In this document: piece after piece, positions 20,988 to 31,281 of the stretch
How the letters are laid out: the number at the start of each line of letters is the position of its first letter
Position numbering within the stretch: position 1 is the stretch's first letter
Assembly (NCBI GenBank): GCA_000634515.1
Contig: JFNU01000202.1
Coordinates: 186,001 to 250,000 of the forward strand
Origin: Prochlorococcus sp. scB245a_520K10
GTDB lineage: Bacteria; Cyanobacteriota; Cyanobacteriia; PCC-6307; Cyanobiaceae
Direction of reading: 5' to 3'
Length of the DNA stretch: 64,000 bases
The notes under the pieces: model-generated
What the model saw: the letters and a program-made list of their open reading frames with translations, nothing else
What the model was told of the DNA's origin: nothing
Databases searched by the model: none
Position numbers and translations under genes: made by a program

Positions 20988-21443
20988 ATGAAAGAAATAT
21001 CTCTTATCAAACATGCCAAAGGAGCTTTAGGGTTAAGGGTTTTTGGATTAGGCCCTAATCTTAAACCAACAAATGGATTAATTAAGCTACAAAAATTACT
21101 AGATACCAATGCTTTCTGGGCAAAAAATAGAACAATTAATGATCTAAAAAAATGTCTTGCCAATAGTGATGTCGTTATAAGTCTTTGGGTTGGTAAGGAA
21201 ATAGTTGGTTTTGGTAGAGCTTTAACCGATGGGATTTATCGCGGAGTGCTTTGGGATATCGTGATAGATCAAAATCACCAAGGCAAAGGTTTTGGCACAT
21301 TAATTGTAAAAAATCTCTTATCTTCTAAAAAAATTAAAAATACAAAAAAATTATATCTAATGACAACAAATAAAAAATTGTTTTATTCTCAATGTGATTT
21401 TAGAGAAGTTACTTCTCAAAATTTATTGATTCGTGAAATATAA
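20988..21443 (+). CDS. GNAT family N-acetyltransferase
   Basis: This 151-residue protein has a GNAT fold: the beta4 strand RGVLWDIVIDQNHQGKGFG, with the acetyl-CoA pyrophosphate loop QNHQGKGFGT (about residues 97-106), and a late LYLMTTNKKLFYSQCDF segment. It acetylates an amine of unknown identity. It resembles the cyanobacterial and plastid GNAT proteins related to GNAT/NSI enzymes, though I cannot assign the substrate. It stands alone on the plus strand, converging on the NTF2-like gene. Confidence 0.85.
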   Translation: MKEISLIKHAKGALGLRVFGLGPNLKPTNGLIKLQKLLDTNAFWAKNRTINDLKKCLANSDVVISLWVGKEIVGFGRALTDGIYRGVLWDIVIDQNHQGKGFGTLIVKNLLSSKKIKNTKKLYLMTTNKKLFYSQCDFREVTSQNLLIREI

Positions 21444-21470
21444 GGCACTCTGTTTCTAAAGAAAACAAAA

Positions 21471-21902
21471 TCAGGATACAAATTTACTATAAAGCCATCT
21501 TATAAAAGGTCCTAAAATAGGAACTGGTCCAAAAGTTGGGCCGCAAAAATCAAAGTAATCTCTGTGCTCTTTGATTAATCCATTTTCACCAAATAATAAA
21601 CGAGTAGTTCCAGGATAAATAAATTCTTTGCCCATAATTTTTAAACCCATTGTCCATTCAACAAATCCACAATCCCCAGTTATGGAAATTGCATGAGTTT
21701 CTAAAAAAACATCATCACATCTTTTAACTAGCTTTTCCTGAGCTTTAACATAAGAATCTAAGCCCTCTGTTTCCTGAGTTGGGTCTGTAAAAATAACATT
21801 CTCATTATAAAATTCAGCCCATTTTTGTTTTGTTGGTGCATCTGTACCATAAGGTTTAGTAAATAATCCCTTTAAATCCTCAATAGAAATTACTCTTGTC
21901 AT
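21471..21902 (-). CDS. NTF2-like / SnoaL-type protein
   Basis: This 143-residue protein has the look of the NTF2-like superfamily. It has an N-terminal helical part with WAEFYNENVIFTDPTQETEG, a curved sheet, and the DYFDFCGPTFGPVPILGPFIRWL ending (given here as a description of the Gly/Pro-rich C-terminus). The fold serves both enzymes and ligand-binding proteins, so no reaction can be given. It lies 47 bases before tRNA-Gly in the direction of that tRNA's transcription, and reads in the same direction. Confidence 0.75.
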   Translation of the reverse strand: MTRVISIEDLKGLFTKPYGTDAPTKQKWAEFYNENVIFTDPTQETEGLDSYVKAQEKLVKRCDDVFLETHAISITGDCGFVEWTMGLKIMGKEFIYPGTTRLLFGENGLIKEHRDYFDFCGPTFGPVPILGPFIRWLYSKFVS

Positions 21903-21949
21903 GACTAAATTTCATTAGATATATATTCTAAAAGATACAAACATTAAAA

Positions 21950-22020
21950 GCGGATGAAGAGATTCGAACTCTCGACATTCTCCTTGGCAAGGAGATGCTC
22001 TACCACTGAGCTACATCCGC
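21950..22020 (-). tRNA. trnG: tRNA-Gly (anticodon GCC)
   Basis: The minus strand gives a complete 71-base cloverleaf. The acceptor arm GCGGATG pairs with CATCCGC, the D arm is AGCTC...GAGC with GTGGTA in the loop, the anticodon arm CTCCT-TGCCAAG-GAG carries GCC, and the T arm has GTTCGAATC. The 3' CCA is not encoded, so it must be added. GCC reads GGC and GGU codons. Confidence 0.97.
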
Positions 22021-22081
22021 ATAGCTTTTTTATTTTATCTCAAAGAAGGGATCTATGATAGAAATAATTAAAATTTTTCAA

Positions 22082-22558
22082 TTAATTTAAATTTTTAATT
22101 AAGGATCCCATCTCAATTGCTTGCAAAGCATAATTCCAACCAAGATTATTTTTAATACCTGCTCTTTCTAGAGCCTGCTGCATAGTATCAGTAGTTAAAA
22201 CTCCAAAAATAATTGGAACATTATTTTCATTTGAAACTTGTGAAATACCTTTGCTCGCCTCAGATATAACTACATCATAATGGGAAGTTTCACCACGGAT
22301 CACAGCACCTAAAGCAATTACAACGTCATAACTCTTTTGTTTCATGAGGGTTTTAGCTGCGATTGGTAATTCGAATGAACCAGGAACCCAAACTATATCT
22401 ACTTGATTGCTCAATTCAGAAGTATCTAAACCATGTCTTTTTAAACAATCAAGACAACCAGATAGAATTTTATTTGTAATTAAATCATTAAATCTTGCTA
22501 TTACAATCCCAACTTTTAAAGTAGATGCATTAGTAAAGGAACCCTCAAAAATAGCCAT
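22082..22558 (-). CDS. ribH: 6,7-dimethyl-8-ribityllumazine synthase
   Basis: This 158-residue enzyme of riboflavin synthesis condenses the ribityl-diaminouracil with 3,4-dihydroxy-2-butanone 4-phosphate. Typical blocks are [49 protein letters not shown] (with the substrate-binding loop) and [20 protein letters not shown]. It forms icosahedral or pentameric assemblies. It lies 50 bases downstream of psbZ on the same strand and ends 62 bases before the tRNA gene. Confidence 0.97.
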   Translation of the reverse strand: MAIFEGSFTNASTLKVGIVIARFNDLITNKILSGCLDCLKRHGLDTSELSNQVDIVWVPGSFELPIAAKTLMKQKSYDVVIALGAVIRGETSHYDVVISEASKGISQVSNENNVPIIFGVLTTDTMQQALERAGIKNNLGWNYALQAIEMGSLIKNLN

Positions 22559-22608
22559 TAAATTTTACTTTGGTACATTATATAGACTCTCACGAAAAGG
22601 TATTAAGT

Positions 22609-22806
22609 TCAAACTAATGAAGAAACTATCCCTGTAACAAAAACCAAAACAACCCAAACAGCAGCAATAGAGTAAATTTTTCTCCTACTTTCTCGCTGTC
22701 CTTCCTCAGTAGAAGGTTGAGTCACATATAAAACGGGTACTCCAACTACCGCAATTAAAGAAGCAAATAATAGAGCATTTACGAAGAAAAAGTTAACAGC
22801 CTGCAT
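22609..22806 (-). CDS. psbZ: Photosystem II protein PsbZ (Ycf9)
   Basis: This 65-residue protein has two membrane helices, about residues 5-26 and 45-64, joined by a polar loop with VTQPSTEEGQRESRRK. The pattern VGVPVLYVTQP and the second helix ending in GIVSSLV match PsbZ, a peripheral subunit that stabilises PSII-LHC or PSII dimer contacts. It is the only photosystem gene in the window. It diverges from mutS over 141 bases and precedes ribH. Confidence 0.93.
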   Translation of the reverse strand: MQAVNFFFVNALLFASLIAVVGVPVLYVTQPSTEEGQRESRRKIYSIAAVWVVLVFVTGIVSSLV

Positions 22807-22829
22807 AATTCAGTCTTAGGTTTCAAATT

Positions 22830-22835
22830 ATTATA
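22830..22835 (-). promoter_or_regulatory. Candidate -10 element for psbZ
   Basis: A perfect TATAAT on the minus strand lies 24 bases before the psbZ start, giving a short leader if used. No clear -35 box is seen, which is common in this group. One half of an HLR1-like pattern (TGTAAATT) lies further upstream near 22880. This is a position-based guess. Confidence 0.35.
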
Positions 22836-22947
22836 AATACTATAATCTCATGAAAATGATAATTTTTAGAGAAAATTTACATACTTTGCCACTTTAAAAT
22901 GCAAAAAAAAAAATTTTACCTAATATCTATTTAGGAATTAAAAAAGT

Positions 22948-25689
22948 ATGCAAGAAGATACGATAATTCAAAAGAATTTATTTGCGATTGGTAATGAAAA
23001 TAATGAGCAAAAAGAAATAACAAAAATTCCAGAAGAATTATCTTGGGAAGATTTAAAAAAAGAATCACAAAAAAGACCTAGACGAAGAAAAAATTCAACT
23101 AATTTAATAAATAAATTCAAGACTGATTTAATTTCTAGTAACAAAAATGTTTGCATTAATGAAGAATCTTATAGCTATAAAACAGTTTCAAAACTAAAAT
23201 TAACCCCTGTAATGAAGCATTATGTAACTTTAAAAGAGGAAAATAAAGATAGGTTATTACTCTATAGATTAGGAGATTTTTTTGAATGTTTTTTTGAGGA
23301 CGCTGTATTAATTTCTAACCTTTTAGAAATAACGCTTACCAGTAAAGATGCTGGTAAAGAAATTGGTAAGATCCCTATGGCAGGGGTTCCCTATCACGCA
23401 ATGGAGAGATACTGTGCTGATTTAATTAAAAAAAATTATTCTGTGGTTATATGCGACCAATTAGAAAAAAGTTCTGGAAATTATGGGACTCCAATTAAAA
23501 GAGGAATAACAAGAATAATTACTCCTGGAACTGTAATTGAAGAGGGTATGTTAATAGCAAAGAAAAATAATTGGATTACTGCTATTTACTTATCGGAAGA
23601 AAACTCAGATGAATCTTATGAATGGGGTATATCAAAAGCTGATGTAAGCACAGGAGAATTAATAACTTTAGAAGGTCAATCGCTGTCAAAACTATTTGAT
23701 GAAATTATTAAATTAGATTCTTCGGAAATCATTGTAGGAAGCAAAGAAGTAAGAAATTTATTAATTAAAGGAAATAGTCAAATTACATATACTGTTTCTC
23801 AAGAGACTAATTTTGGCATTAATGAAGCAAATTATCTAATAAAAAATTATTTCCAAATTGCAAACCTAGAAGGAATAGGACTTAAAAATTTAAACAATGC
23901 GACAAAATCACTTGGAGGTTTATTAAATTATTTAGAAAAAATTAATCCTTCAAATTTAGATAAAGATTCTTCTGTAAAAATCTCATTAGACTTTCCACAA
24001 ATTCAATTTAGTCAAAACAAATTAATTATTGATTATCAAACTCAAAAAAACTTAGAAATCAAAAATACACAACGAGAAAACAATTATGTAGGTTCACTAC
24101 TATGGAGTATTGATAGAACTTATACTTGCATGGGTGCAAGGTGTTTAAGAAGATGGATAGATTCACCACTATTAAACGTTAATGAAATTTATAAAAGACA
24201 AAATATAATTACAAACTTTATTGAATCTAAACAATTACGTATAGATACCCAAAATTTACTTAGAGCAATGGGGGATTTAGAAAGACTTGCAGGTAGAGCT
24301 TGTGCAGGTCATGCAAGTCCCAGAGACTTAATTGCAATCGCTGAAGGTTTAAAAAAATTGCCTAGACTAAGATCGATAATTGAATTATTTAAATATGATA
24401 TCCCAGATTGGACTGATCAATTAAAAAATATTGATGAAGGACTCTTAGAATTAGCTGATACTATAAGTTTTAAATTAATAGAAAATCCTCCTCTTAATAT
24501 TAGTGAAGGAGGCATGATCCACGATGGTGTTGACAATATATTAGATGGTTTACGCAATTTAATGGATGATTACTCTGAGTGGCTAAATAAAGAAGAATTA
24601 AAAGAAAGGAAAATTAGCAAAATTTCAAACCTAAAAATTCAATTTCATAAAAATTTTGGATACTATATTTCTATAAATAAGTCAAAAGTTAATTTAGCTC
24701 CACAACATTGGATCAAAAGGCAAACACTTACTAATGAAGAAAGGTATATCACTTCAGAAATTAAAAATAAAGAAAATAAGATTTTCCAAATAAAAAGTAG
24801 AGCTTCATCAAGAGAATATGAAATTTTCTGCGAATTAAGAAATATTGTTGCCGAAAAAACAAAACAAATAAGATCAATCGCAAAATCCATAGCATCTCTT
24901 GATGCATTGCTTGGATTATCAATTACTTCTGTAGAAAACAATTTTATAAAACCTTCATTAATACCAATAAATGATTCAACAACAAAAAATAGTACAAAAA
25001 TTATCGCAGGAAGAAATCCAATTGTAGAGCAATTGTTAAATGATAAAAAGTTTGTAGCAAATGATATCTCTTTTGAGGATAATCAAAAATTAATTATATT
25101 AACAGGTCCCAATGCAAGCGGAAAAAGTTGCTTTATAAGACAACTTGGTTTAATACAAATTCTCGCACAAATTGGTAGCTTTGTTCCTGCTAATAATGCT
25201 GAAATCAAGATTGCTGATAGGATTTTTACAAGAATTGGAGCAGTCGATGATCAATCATCTGGACAATCAACATTTATGGTAGAAATGTCTGAAACTGCAT
25301 CAATTCTAAATCAGGCAACTTCTAGCTCACTAGTATTACTTGATGAGATAGGTAGAGGGACATCTACTTTTGATGGACTTTCAATAGCTTGGTCAGTAAG
25401 TGAATATCTTGCAAAAAAAATTCAATGTAATACTATTTTTGCTACGCATTATCATGAGCTGAATTATTTAAAAAATTCAAATAAGAATATACAAAATTTT
25501 CAAGTTTTAGTAGAACACAATAACAATCAGCTAATTTTTAGTCACAGGATTGTTAAAGGGGGCTCAAACAAAAGCTATGGTATAGAAGCAGCTAAATTAG
25601 CAGGAGTTCCAAAAGAAGTGATAGAAAAAGCAAAATCAGTTTTAAATTCTTTAGAAGAAAATAATAAATTAAATTATGATATTGAGTAG
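22948..25689 (+). CDS. mutS: DNA mismatch repair protein MutS
   Basis: This 913-residue MutS has a mismatch-binding domain with [12 protein letters not shown], which keeps the Phe-x-Glu reading pair, followed by connector, lever and clamp domains. The ATPase has Walker [15 protein letters not shown], the Walker [19 protein letters not shown] and the ATHYHEL switch. About 85 charged, low-complexity residues precede the first conserved block ([12 protein letters not shown]), more than in E. coli MutS. The Walker A reads Ser-Cys where most have Ser-Thr, and position 4 of the loop is Ala where Met is usual. It diverges from psbZ and converges on cobH. Confidence 0.96.
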   Translation: MQEDTIIQKNLFAIGNENNEQKEITKIPEELSWEDLKKESQKRPRRRKNSTNLINKFKTDLISSNKNVCINEESYSYKTVSKLKLTPVMKHYVTLKEENKDRLLLYRLGDFFECFFEDAVLISNLLEITLTSKDAGKEIGKIPMAGVPYHAMERYCADLIKKNYSVVICDQLEKSSGNYGTPIKRGITRIITPGTVIEEGMLIAKKNNWITAIYLSEENSDESYEWGISKADVSTGELITLEGQSLSKLFDEIIKLDSSEIIVGSKEVRNLLIKGNSQITYTVSQETNFGINEANYLIKNYFQIANLEGIGLKNLNNATKSLGGLLNYLEKINPSNLDKDSSVKISLDFPQIQFSQNKLIIDYQTQKNLEIKNTQRENNYVGSLLWSIDRTYTCMGARCLRRWIDSPLLNVNEIYKRQNIITNFIESKQLRIDTQNLLRAMGDLERLAGRACAGHASPRDLIAIAEGLKKLPRLRSIIELFKYDIPDWTDQLKNIDEGLLELADTISFKLIENPPLNISEGGMIHDGVDNILDGLRNLMDDYSEWLNKEELKERKISKISNLKIQFHKNFGYYISINKSKVNLAPQHWIKRQTLTNEERYITSEIKNKENKIFQIKSRASSREYEIFCELRNIVAEKTKQIRSIAKSIASLDALLGLSITSVENNFIKPSLIPINDSTTKNSTKIIAGRNPIVEQLLNDKKFVANDISFEDNQKLIILTGPNASGKSCFIRQLGLIQILAQIGSFVPANNAEIKIADRIFTRIGAVDDQSSGQSTFMVEMSETASILNQATSSSLVLLDEIGRGTSTFDGLSIAWSVSEYLAKKIQCNTIFATHYHELNYLKNSNKNIQNFQVLVEHNNNQLIFSHRIVKGGSNKSYGIEAAKLAGVPKEVIEKAKSVLNSLEENNKLNYDIE

Positions 25690-25720
25690 ACTTTTGACAT
25701 TTTTATAAAATATATACTTG

Positions 25721-26344
25721 TTAAATAGTTTCTCTCAACAAGGCATTAACCGCAGCAGCTGCCATGGCAGCACCTCCTCTAGTTGAATTCAAAACAATTC
25801 TAGGAAGATCGGTAGAGATCAGTTTGTTTTTGCTTTTCTCTACTCCAATAAATCCAACGGGCATTCCGATAATTAAACTAGGCAAATCCTTAGCATTCTC
25901 TAAAATATCAATTAAATAAGTTAAAGCTGTAGGCGAACTGCCAATAACTACAATCGGTGATTTGTTTCCAGAATTTATAGAGGATAACTCCTTCCAACCT
26001 TCACTTAAGCCGTATGCAGTTTTAGTTAATTTTGTATGATTATTTTTTCTAAACCACATTTTAGCCGTGAATACTTTATTCCTAGTAGTATTTTCTGACA
26101 TGGATTTTATTGCTGCTGCTGCCATATCGGTATCAGTTAAAATCGGAGAACCATTTTTAAGTGCCCGAAGCCCCTTCTCGCACGCACCTTCACTAAAATC
26201 TATAAGATTTTGAACAGAGAAATCTCCCGAAGTATGAACTAATCTTTCTAGAACTTTTTTTTCCAAATAATTTAGATCATTGACTTCTAAATGAGATCTT
26301 ATGAATTTTATACTTTCCAAAAAAATTGGATGATCTATTACCAT
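25721..26344 (-). CDS. cobH: Precorrin-8X methylmutase
   Basis: This 207-residue CobH/CbiC enzyme moves the C-11 methyl group to C-12 of the corrin ring during cobalamin synthesis. Matching blocks are RLVHTSGDFSVQNLIDFS with the catalytic His near residue 36, NGSPILTDTDMAAAAIKS, and VIGSSPTALTYLIDIL and GMPVGFIGVEKSK near the end. Prochlorococcus makes its own pseudocobalamin, so the gene is expected. It converges on mutS (31 bases) and diverges from holA (59 bases). Confidence 0.95.
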   Translation of the reverse strand: MVIDHPIFLESIKFIRSHLEVNDLNYLEKKVLERLVHTSGDFSVQNLIDFSEGACEKGLRALKNGSPILTDTDMAAAAIKSMSENTTRNKVFTAKMWFRKNNHTKLTKTAYGLSEGWKELSSINSGNKSPIVVIGSSPTALTYLIDILENAKDLPSLIIGMPVGFIGVEKSKNKLISTDLPRIVLNSTRGGAAMAAAAVNALLRETI

Positions 26345-26403
26345 TGAATTTAATTTGTGTTAGAAGTAATCATAGTTAATATATGATTTTTTATTGAGCG
26401 ATT

Positions 26404-27405
26404 ATGCCAATACAAATATTGTGGGGTAATGATTTAAATGCTCAAAACACATTTATCCAAAAATTAATCGATAAAGAAGTATCCAAAGAATGGAGAGAAA
26501 TAAACGTAACTAATTTAAATGGAGATGATGACGAGCAAGTAAATAAAGCTTTTGATGAAATTCTTACGCCTCCTTTTGGAGAAGGATGCAGAATAGTTAC
26601 ATTAAAAAATAATCCAATTTTTACTAAAAAAAATGAAAATCTAAGAACTAAATTTGAAAAAATACATGACAATATTCCGAAAAATACTTATTTCGTTTTA
26701 CAAAATACAAAAAAACCTGACACAAGACTAAAGAGTACTAAATTTTTAAATCAACTTATCAAAAATAAATTAGCCAAAGAAAAATCATTTTCTCTACCAG
26801 AAATTTGGGACTATGAAGGACAAAAAAGATTTTTGGAAGATTCAGCAAATGCAATGAATATCAAAATTGATAAAAACGCAGCCGAATTAATCATAGATTC
26901 TGTTGGAAATGATAGCTTTAAATTAAGAAATGAACTTGTTAAAGCAAAAACATACCTTTCCTCATTATCAAGTGATTCGAATTCACAACTTTTGCTAAAA
27001 AGTATTGATGTAAAAAAAATATTTAGTGATCATCAATCCAACATTTTCAAAATCATTGATCTTCTCTTACAAAAAAAAATTAATGAAAGTCTCATTGAAA
27101 TAAATTACTCCCTACAGAAAGGAGAACCTGCTTTAAGACTAAATGCAGGTTTACTTAGTCAAATAAGAATTCATACCATTATAAAATTAGCAGTTAATTC
27201 AGGAAACGATAATGCAGAAAAGATTTGTAATCTTGCAGGAATTTCTAATCCAAAAAGAACTTTTTTTATTCGAAAAAAAGTAAAAAATATATCACAAGAA
27301 TACTTAATCAATTTAATGAGTAACTTATTAGATATTGAATCATTACTAAAAAAAGGTAATAATCCTATAAATGTTTTTACCGAGAATTTAATTAATTTAA
27401 GTTAA
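26404..27405 (+). CDS. holA: DNA polymerase III delta subunit
   Basis: This 333-residue protein matches the clamp-loader delta subunit: an N-terminal AAA+-like domain without a working P-loop (ILWGNDLNAQNTFIQKL), the strand-loop PPFGEGCRIVTLKNNP, and the helical collar domain at the C-terminus (RLNAGLLSQIRIHTIIKL). Delta opens the beta clamp. Sequence identity in this family is low, so the call rests on overall pattern and on length. Forty bases later comes lysC on the same strand, with a possible promoter between. Confidence 0.9.
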   Translation: MPIQILWGNDLNAQNTFIQKLIDKEVSKEWREINVTNLNGDDDEQVNKAFDEILTPPFGEGCRIVTLKNNPIFTKKNENLRTKFEKIHDNIPKNTYFVLQNTKKPDTRLKSTKFLNQLIKNKLAKEKSFSLPEIWDYEGQKRFLEDSANAMNIKIDKNAAELIIDSVGNDSFKLRNELVKAKTYLSSLSSDSNSQLLLKSIDVKKIFSDHQSNIFKIIDLLLQKKINESLIEINYSLQKGEPALRLNAGLLSQIRIHTIIKLAVNSGNDNAEKICNLAGISNPKRTFFIRKKVKNISQEYLINLMSNLLDIESLLKKGNNPINVFTENLINLS

Positions 27406-27444
27406 TCAAATTATAAGTTAAATATTTTTCACTATGATTTAAAT

Positions 27445-29205
27445 ATGGCTTTACTAGTAAAAAAATTTGGCGGGACTTCTGTCGGTGATATTAAAAAAAT
27501 TCAAAATATTGCAACTAACATTTGTCAAAGTAAGGAAGCAGGAAATGAAATTGTCGTAGTTGTCTCTGCAATGGGTAAAACTACAGATGATTTAAATTGT
27601 TTAGCGGAATCAATAAGCAAAAATCCCAACAGAAGAGAATTAGATATGCTTCTCTCAACTGGAGAGCAAATAACCATAGCTCTTCTCTCAATGGCATTAA
27701 ACGAATACGGGATACCTGCCATTTCTATGACTGGTAGCCAAGTGGGAATTATTACTGAATCAATACATGGGAAAGCAAGAATTCTTGATATTAAAACAGA
27801 AAGAATCCAAAATTATATAAATCAGGGTTTTGTAGTTGTAGTTGCTGGATTTCAAGGAACAACATTAAGCCATACTGGATCAATGGAAATTACGACTTTG
27901 GGTAGAGGTGGTTCAGATACCTCTGCAGTAGCATTATCAACAGCTTTAGGAGCTGAAACTTGCGAAATTTATACAGACGTTCCAGGGGTCCTTACTACTG
28001 ATCCAAGAATTGTTCCTAATGCAAAACTCTTAGATGAAATTAGTTGTGAGGAAATGCTTGAACTTGCAAGCGTAGGTGCTTCAGTTCTGCATCCAAGAGC
28101 TGTAGAAATTGCCCGCAATTATGGAATTAAATTGTGCGTCAAATCAAGCCAAAGCGACTCAAGTGGAACTTTCCTAGAAAGCCAAATCCAGCCTCTCCCG
28201 CTAAAAAGAGGAAGCTTAGAATTAACAAAAACAGTAAATAGTCTTGAAATAGTAGAAAACCAAGCAGTATTTAGCCTCTCAAATATTCCTGATAAGCCTG
28301 GGATTGCAGCACAAATATTTGAAAAACTATCTGAGGCAGGAATTAATGTAGATTTAATAATACAAGCGACAAATGATGGAAATAATAACGATATTACATT
28401 TACCGTAAGTGAATTAGAAGTTAAAAAAACTGCAGAACAATGTGAACTAATAACTAGTCAATTAGGAGGAGAATACAATCTAAAAACAAACATGACTAAA
28501 TTGAGTATTCAAGGAGCAGGCATTATGGGTAGACCAAGTGTTTCAGCTGATTTATTTGATACTTTATCTAAAGCCAATATAAATGTCAGGTTAATAGCTA
28601 CTAGTGAAATTAAAGTCAGCTGTGTAATTGAAATTAATAATATTCCAAAAGCTACAAGATTTGTTGCTGAGAAATTTAAGTTATCCGATACACAAATATT
28701 TGTTAATCCAATCAATGAAAAACAAAATCAACCTGAAGTAAGAGGAATTGCATTAGATAAAAATCAAGTTCAAGTAAGTTTTCGGAAACTCCCTGATCGT
28801 CCAGGTGTGGCAGCATCTATATGCTTAGCATTAGCTGAAAATAATTTACTTTTCGATACTATCGTTCAATCTGAAAGAATTTCCTCTTTAAAAACCAAGG
28901 ATATTAGTCTTACTATGAATAAGCAAGATAGAGAACAAGCTAACTTAATTTTTGATGCCTTAACAAAGAAATTACCCGGTTCATACATTGAAGATGGCCC
29001 TGCGATAGCCAAGGTAAGCACTGTGGGAGCAGGAATGGCCTTCAAGGTTGGAACGGCTGGAAAAATATTTAGAGCACTGGCTGACCAAAATATCAATATT
29101 GAAATGATTGCCACTAGTGAAATTAGAACTTCATGTATTGTCTTAGAAAAAGATTGTGACAAAGCAGTTAATGCAATTCATAATCATTTCGAATTAGAGA
29201 AATAA
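27445..29205 (+). CDS. lysC: Aspartate kinase with four ACT domains
   Basis: This 586-residue enzyme phosphorylates aspartate at the start of the lysine, threonine and methionine pathways. The kinase domain has VKKFGGTSVGD, VVVSAMGKTTDDL, TTLGRGGSDTSAVAL and TDVPGVLTTDPR. After residue 260 come four ACT repeats, each starting with a SLSNIPDKPGIAAQIFEKL-like phrase or its variants. The doubled ACT set is the cyanobacterial arrangement that senses lysine and threonine. Asd and dapA, which act next, lie 6-8 kb away on the other strand. It converges on uvrB with 7 bases between stops. Confidence 0.97.
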   Translation: MALLVKKFGGTSVGDIKKIQNIATNICQSKEAGNEIVVVVSAMGKTTDDLNCLAESISKNPNRRELDMLLSTGEQITIALLSMALNEYGIPAISMTGSQVGIITESIHGKARILDIKTERIQNYINQGFVVVVAGFQGTTLSHTGSMEITTLGRGGSDTSAVALSTALGAETCEIYTDVPGVLTTDPRIVPNAKLLDEISCEEMLELASVGASVLHPRAVEIARNYGIKLCVKSSQSDSSGTFLESQIQPLPLKRGSLELTKTVNSLEIVENQAVFSLSNIPDKPGIAAQIFEKLSEAGINVDLIIQATNDGNNNDITFTVSELEVKKTAEQCELITSQLGGEYNLKTNMTKLSIQGAGIMGRPSVSADLFDTLSKANINVRLIATSEIKVSCVIEINNIPKATRFVAEKFKLSDTQIFVNPINEKQNQPEVRGIALDKNQVQVSFRKLPDRPGVAASICLALAENNLLFDTIVQSERISSLKTKDISLTMNKQDREQANLIFDALTKKLPGSYIEDGPAIAKVSTVGAGMAFKVGTAGKIFRALADQNINIEMIATSEIRTSCIVLEKDCDKAVNAIHNHFELEK

Positions 29206-29212
29206 GTTCTTT

Positions 29213-31252
29213 TTAGTTATTTCTTGCCAATTTTTGTCTTAATTTTTTGATTCTATCCCTCAAATTTGCTGCTTCTTCAAAATTTAACTCTTTTGCAGCA
29301 TCTTTCATTTTAATTTCTAACTTGTCTATTAAATCAGGCAATTCTTCAAGCAAACATTGATGATCGCTGGAATTGAGAATTGCGTCCGTTTTGTTATTAA
29401 CTATATTTATTAAATCTTTAGATAAACCACCAGAATCTAATTTTCTGGAAAGTTCTAGAAAAGATAATATTGAGTTTTCTATTTTTTTTCCTGCAGGTTT
29501 AGGAGTAATACCGTTGACTTGATTATATTTTTTTTGAATAGTTCTTCTTCTTTCAGTTTCAGATATTGCTCTTTTCATTGAATCGGTAAAATTATCCGCA
29601 TAAAGCAAGGCGACTCCCTCAACATGTCTTGCAGCTCTTCCAATTGTTTGAATCAATGATCTTTCTGCCCTCAGAAACCCTTCTTTATCAGCATCTAAAA
29701 TAGCCACTAAAGACACCTCAGGAAGATCTAGTCCTTCTCTTAATAAATTAACTCCGACCAGAACATCATATTCACCCATTCTGAGGTCTTGAATAATTTC
29801 AATTCTTTCAATTGAATGAATTTCAGAATGCAAATATCTAACTCTTACTTTATTTTCAGATAAAAAATCAGTTAGATCTTCAGCCATTCTCTTTGTAAGT
29901 GTAGTTACTAACACTCTTTGATTCTTTTCAGCTCTAATTCTTATTTCAGATAATAGATCTTCTATTTGCCCTTCACTAGGTCTTACATCAATTACAGGAT
30001 CTAATACCCCAGTTGGTCTTATAACTTGCTCAATAAATTCACCATCGCATTGATCTAATTCCCATTGACCAGGAGTCGCACTTATAAATAATGTCTGCTT
30101 TGATTTTTCCCAGAACTCCTCACACTTTAAAGGTCTATTATCTGCAGCACTTGGCAATCTAAAACCATGGTCAATTAAAACTTTTTTTCTAGATTGATCA
30201 CCATTGTACATCGCATGAAGTTGGGGACATGTTACATGACTCTCATCAACTACCAACAACCAATCTTTGGGAAAATAATCTATCAAGCATTCTGGAGGTG
30301 AACCTTCATCCCTGCCTGATAAGTGACGCGCATAATTCTCAACCCCATTACAATAACCAACCTCTTTCAGCATTTCTAAATCATATTTTGTACGTTGTTC
30401 TAGACGTTGAGCCTCTAATAATTTTCCTTCGTAAGTAAATTTGTCGAGTTGAGTTTTTAATTCTTTTCTAATTGCACTTATTGCACTCTCAAGTCTTTCT
30501 TTTGGAGTAACAAAATGCTTCGCTGGGTAAACACTAACTTTTTCTAAACTTTCAAGTATTTCTCCAGTAGTAGGGTCAACATATCTAATAGCCTCAACTT
30601 CATCACCAAATAATTCAATTCTTATCAATCTATCTTCATAAGCAGGACCAATTTCTAAAACATCACCTTTAATTCTAAATCTACCTCTAGTAATTTCAAT
30701 ATCATTTCTTGTATATTGATTTTCAACAAGCGACCTTAGTGAGGAACGTAGATTTATAGATTTTCCAACTTCAAATTTAACTGCAGCTTTTAAATATTCA
30801 CTTGGTATACCAAGACCATAAATACAACTTATGGAGGCCACTACAATTACATCTTTTCTCTCAAATAATGAGCGTGTAGCAGAATGCCGCAGCATATCTA
30901 TTTCTTCATTAATTGAAGCTGTTTTCGCAATATAAGTATCACTTACGGGGACATAAGCTTCAGGTTGATAATAATCGTAGTAAGAAATAAAGTACTCAAC
31001 AGCATTTTTTGGAAAGAACTCCCTTAATTCATTACATAGTTGTGCAGCTAATGTTTTGTTATGAGCCAATACAAGGGCCGGTCTTCCTGTTTGTTGAATT
31101 ACATTTGCAATAGTAAATGTTTTACCAGTTCCAGTAGCTCCTAAAAGAGTCTGAAACTCTTTCCCACTATTAACACCTTTAACTAATTTTTTTATAGCTT
31201 CAGGTTGATCTCCATTTGGTTCGTAAGGAGCTTGAAGCTTATAGTTATTCAT
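29213..31252 (-). CDS. uvrB: Excinuclease ABC subunit B
   Basis: This 679-residue helicase-like subunit loads UvrC at DNA damage. Visible are Walker [15 protein letters not shown], the beta-hairpin [12 protein letters not shown] that probes the lesion, the [14 protein letters not shown] motif, [19 protein letters not shown], and the C-terminal UVR domain with [22 protein letters not shown]. Nucleotide excision repair matters for a surface phototroph exposed to UV. The coding strand contains an 11-base complement to the Yfr1 sRNA core at 30115-30125 (see finding). It is preceded by ycf23, 29 bases upstream. Confidence 0.98.
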   Translation of the reverse strand: MNNYKLQAPYEPNGDQPEAIKKLVKGVNSGKEFQTLLGATGTGKTFTIANVIQQTGRPALVLAHNKTLAAQLCNELREFFPKNAVEYFISYYDYYQPEAYVPVSDTYIAKTASINEEIDMLRHSATRSLFERKDVIVVASISCIYGLGIPSEYLKAAVKFEVGKSINLRSSLRSLVENQYTRNDIEITRGRFRIKGDVLEIGPAYEDRLIRIELFGDEVEAIRYVDPTTGEILESLEKVSVYPAKHFVTPKERLESAISAIRKELKTQLDKFTYEGKLLEAQRLEQRTKYDLEMLKEVGYCNGVENYARHLSGRDEGSPPECLIDYFPKDWLLVVDESHVTCPQLHAMYNGDQSRKKVLIDHGFRLPSAADNRPLKCEEFWEKSKQTLFISATPGQWELDQCDGEFIEQVIRPTGVLDPVIDVRPSEGQIEDLLSEIRIRAEKNQRVLVTTLTKRMAEDLTDFLSENKVRVRYLHSEIHSIERIEIIQDLRMGEYDVLVGVNLLREGLDLPEVSLVAILDADKEGFLRAERSLIQTIGRAARHVEGVALLYADNFTDSMKRAISETERRRTIQKKYNQVNGITPKPAGKKIENSILSFLELSRKLDSGGLSKDLINIVNNKTDAILNSSDHQCLLEELPDLIDKLEIKMKDAAKELNFEEAANLRDRIKKLRQKLARNN
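30115..30125 (-). promoter_or_regulatory. 11-base perfect complement to the Yfr1 sRNA core motif, inside uvrB
   Basis: The uvrB coding strand reads GTGTGAGGAGT here, the exact complement of the unpaired Yfr1 motif ACUCCUCACAC. It lies near codon 379-382 (KCEEF), well inside the coding region, so its use as a target is uncertain. Confidence 0.25.
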
Positions 31253-31281
31253 TAAGCTAATAGCTAAAGAGTATTAATATA

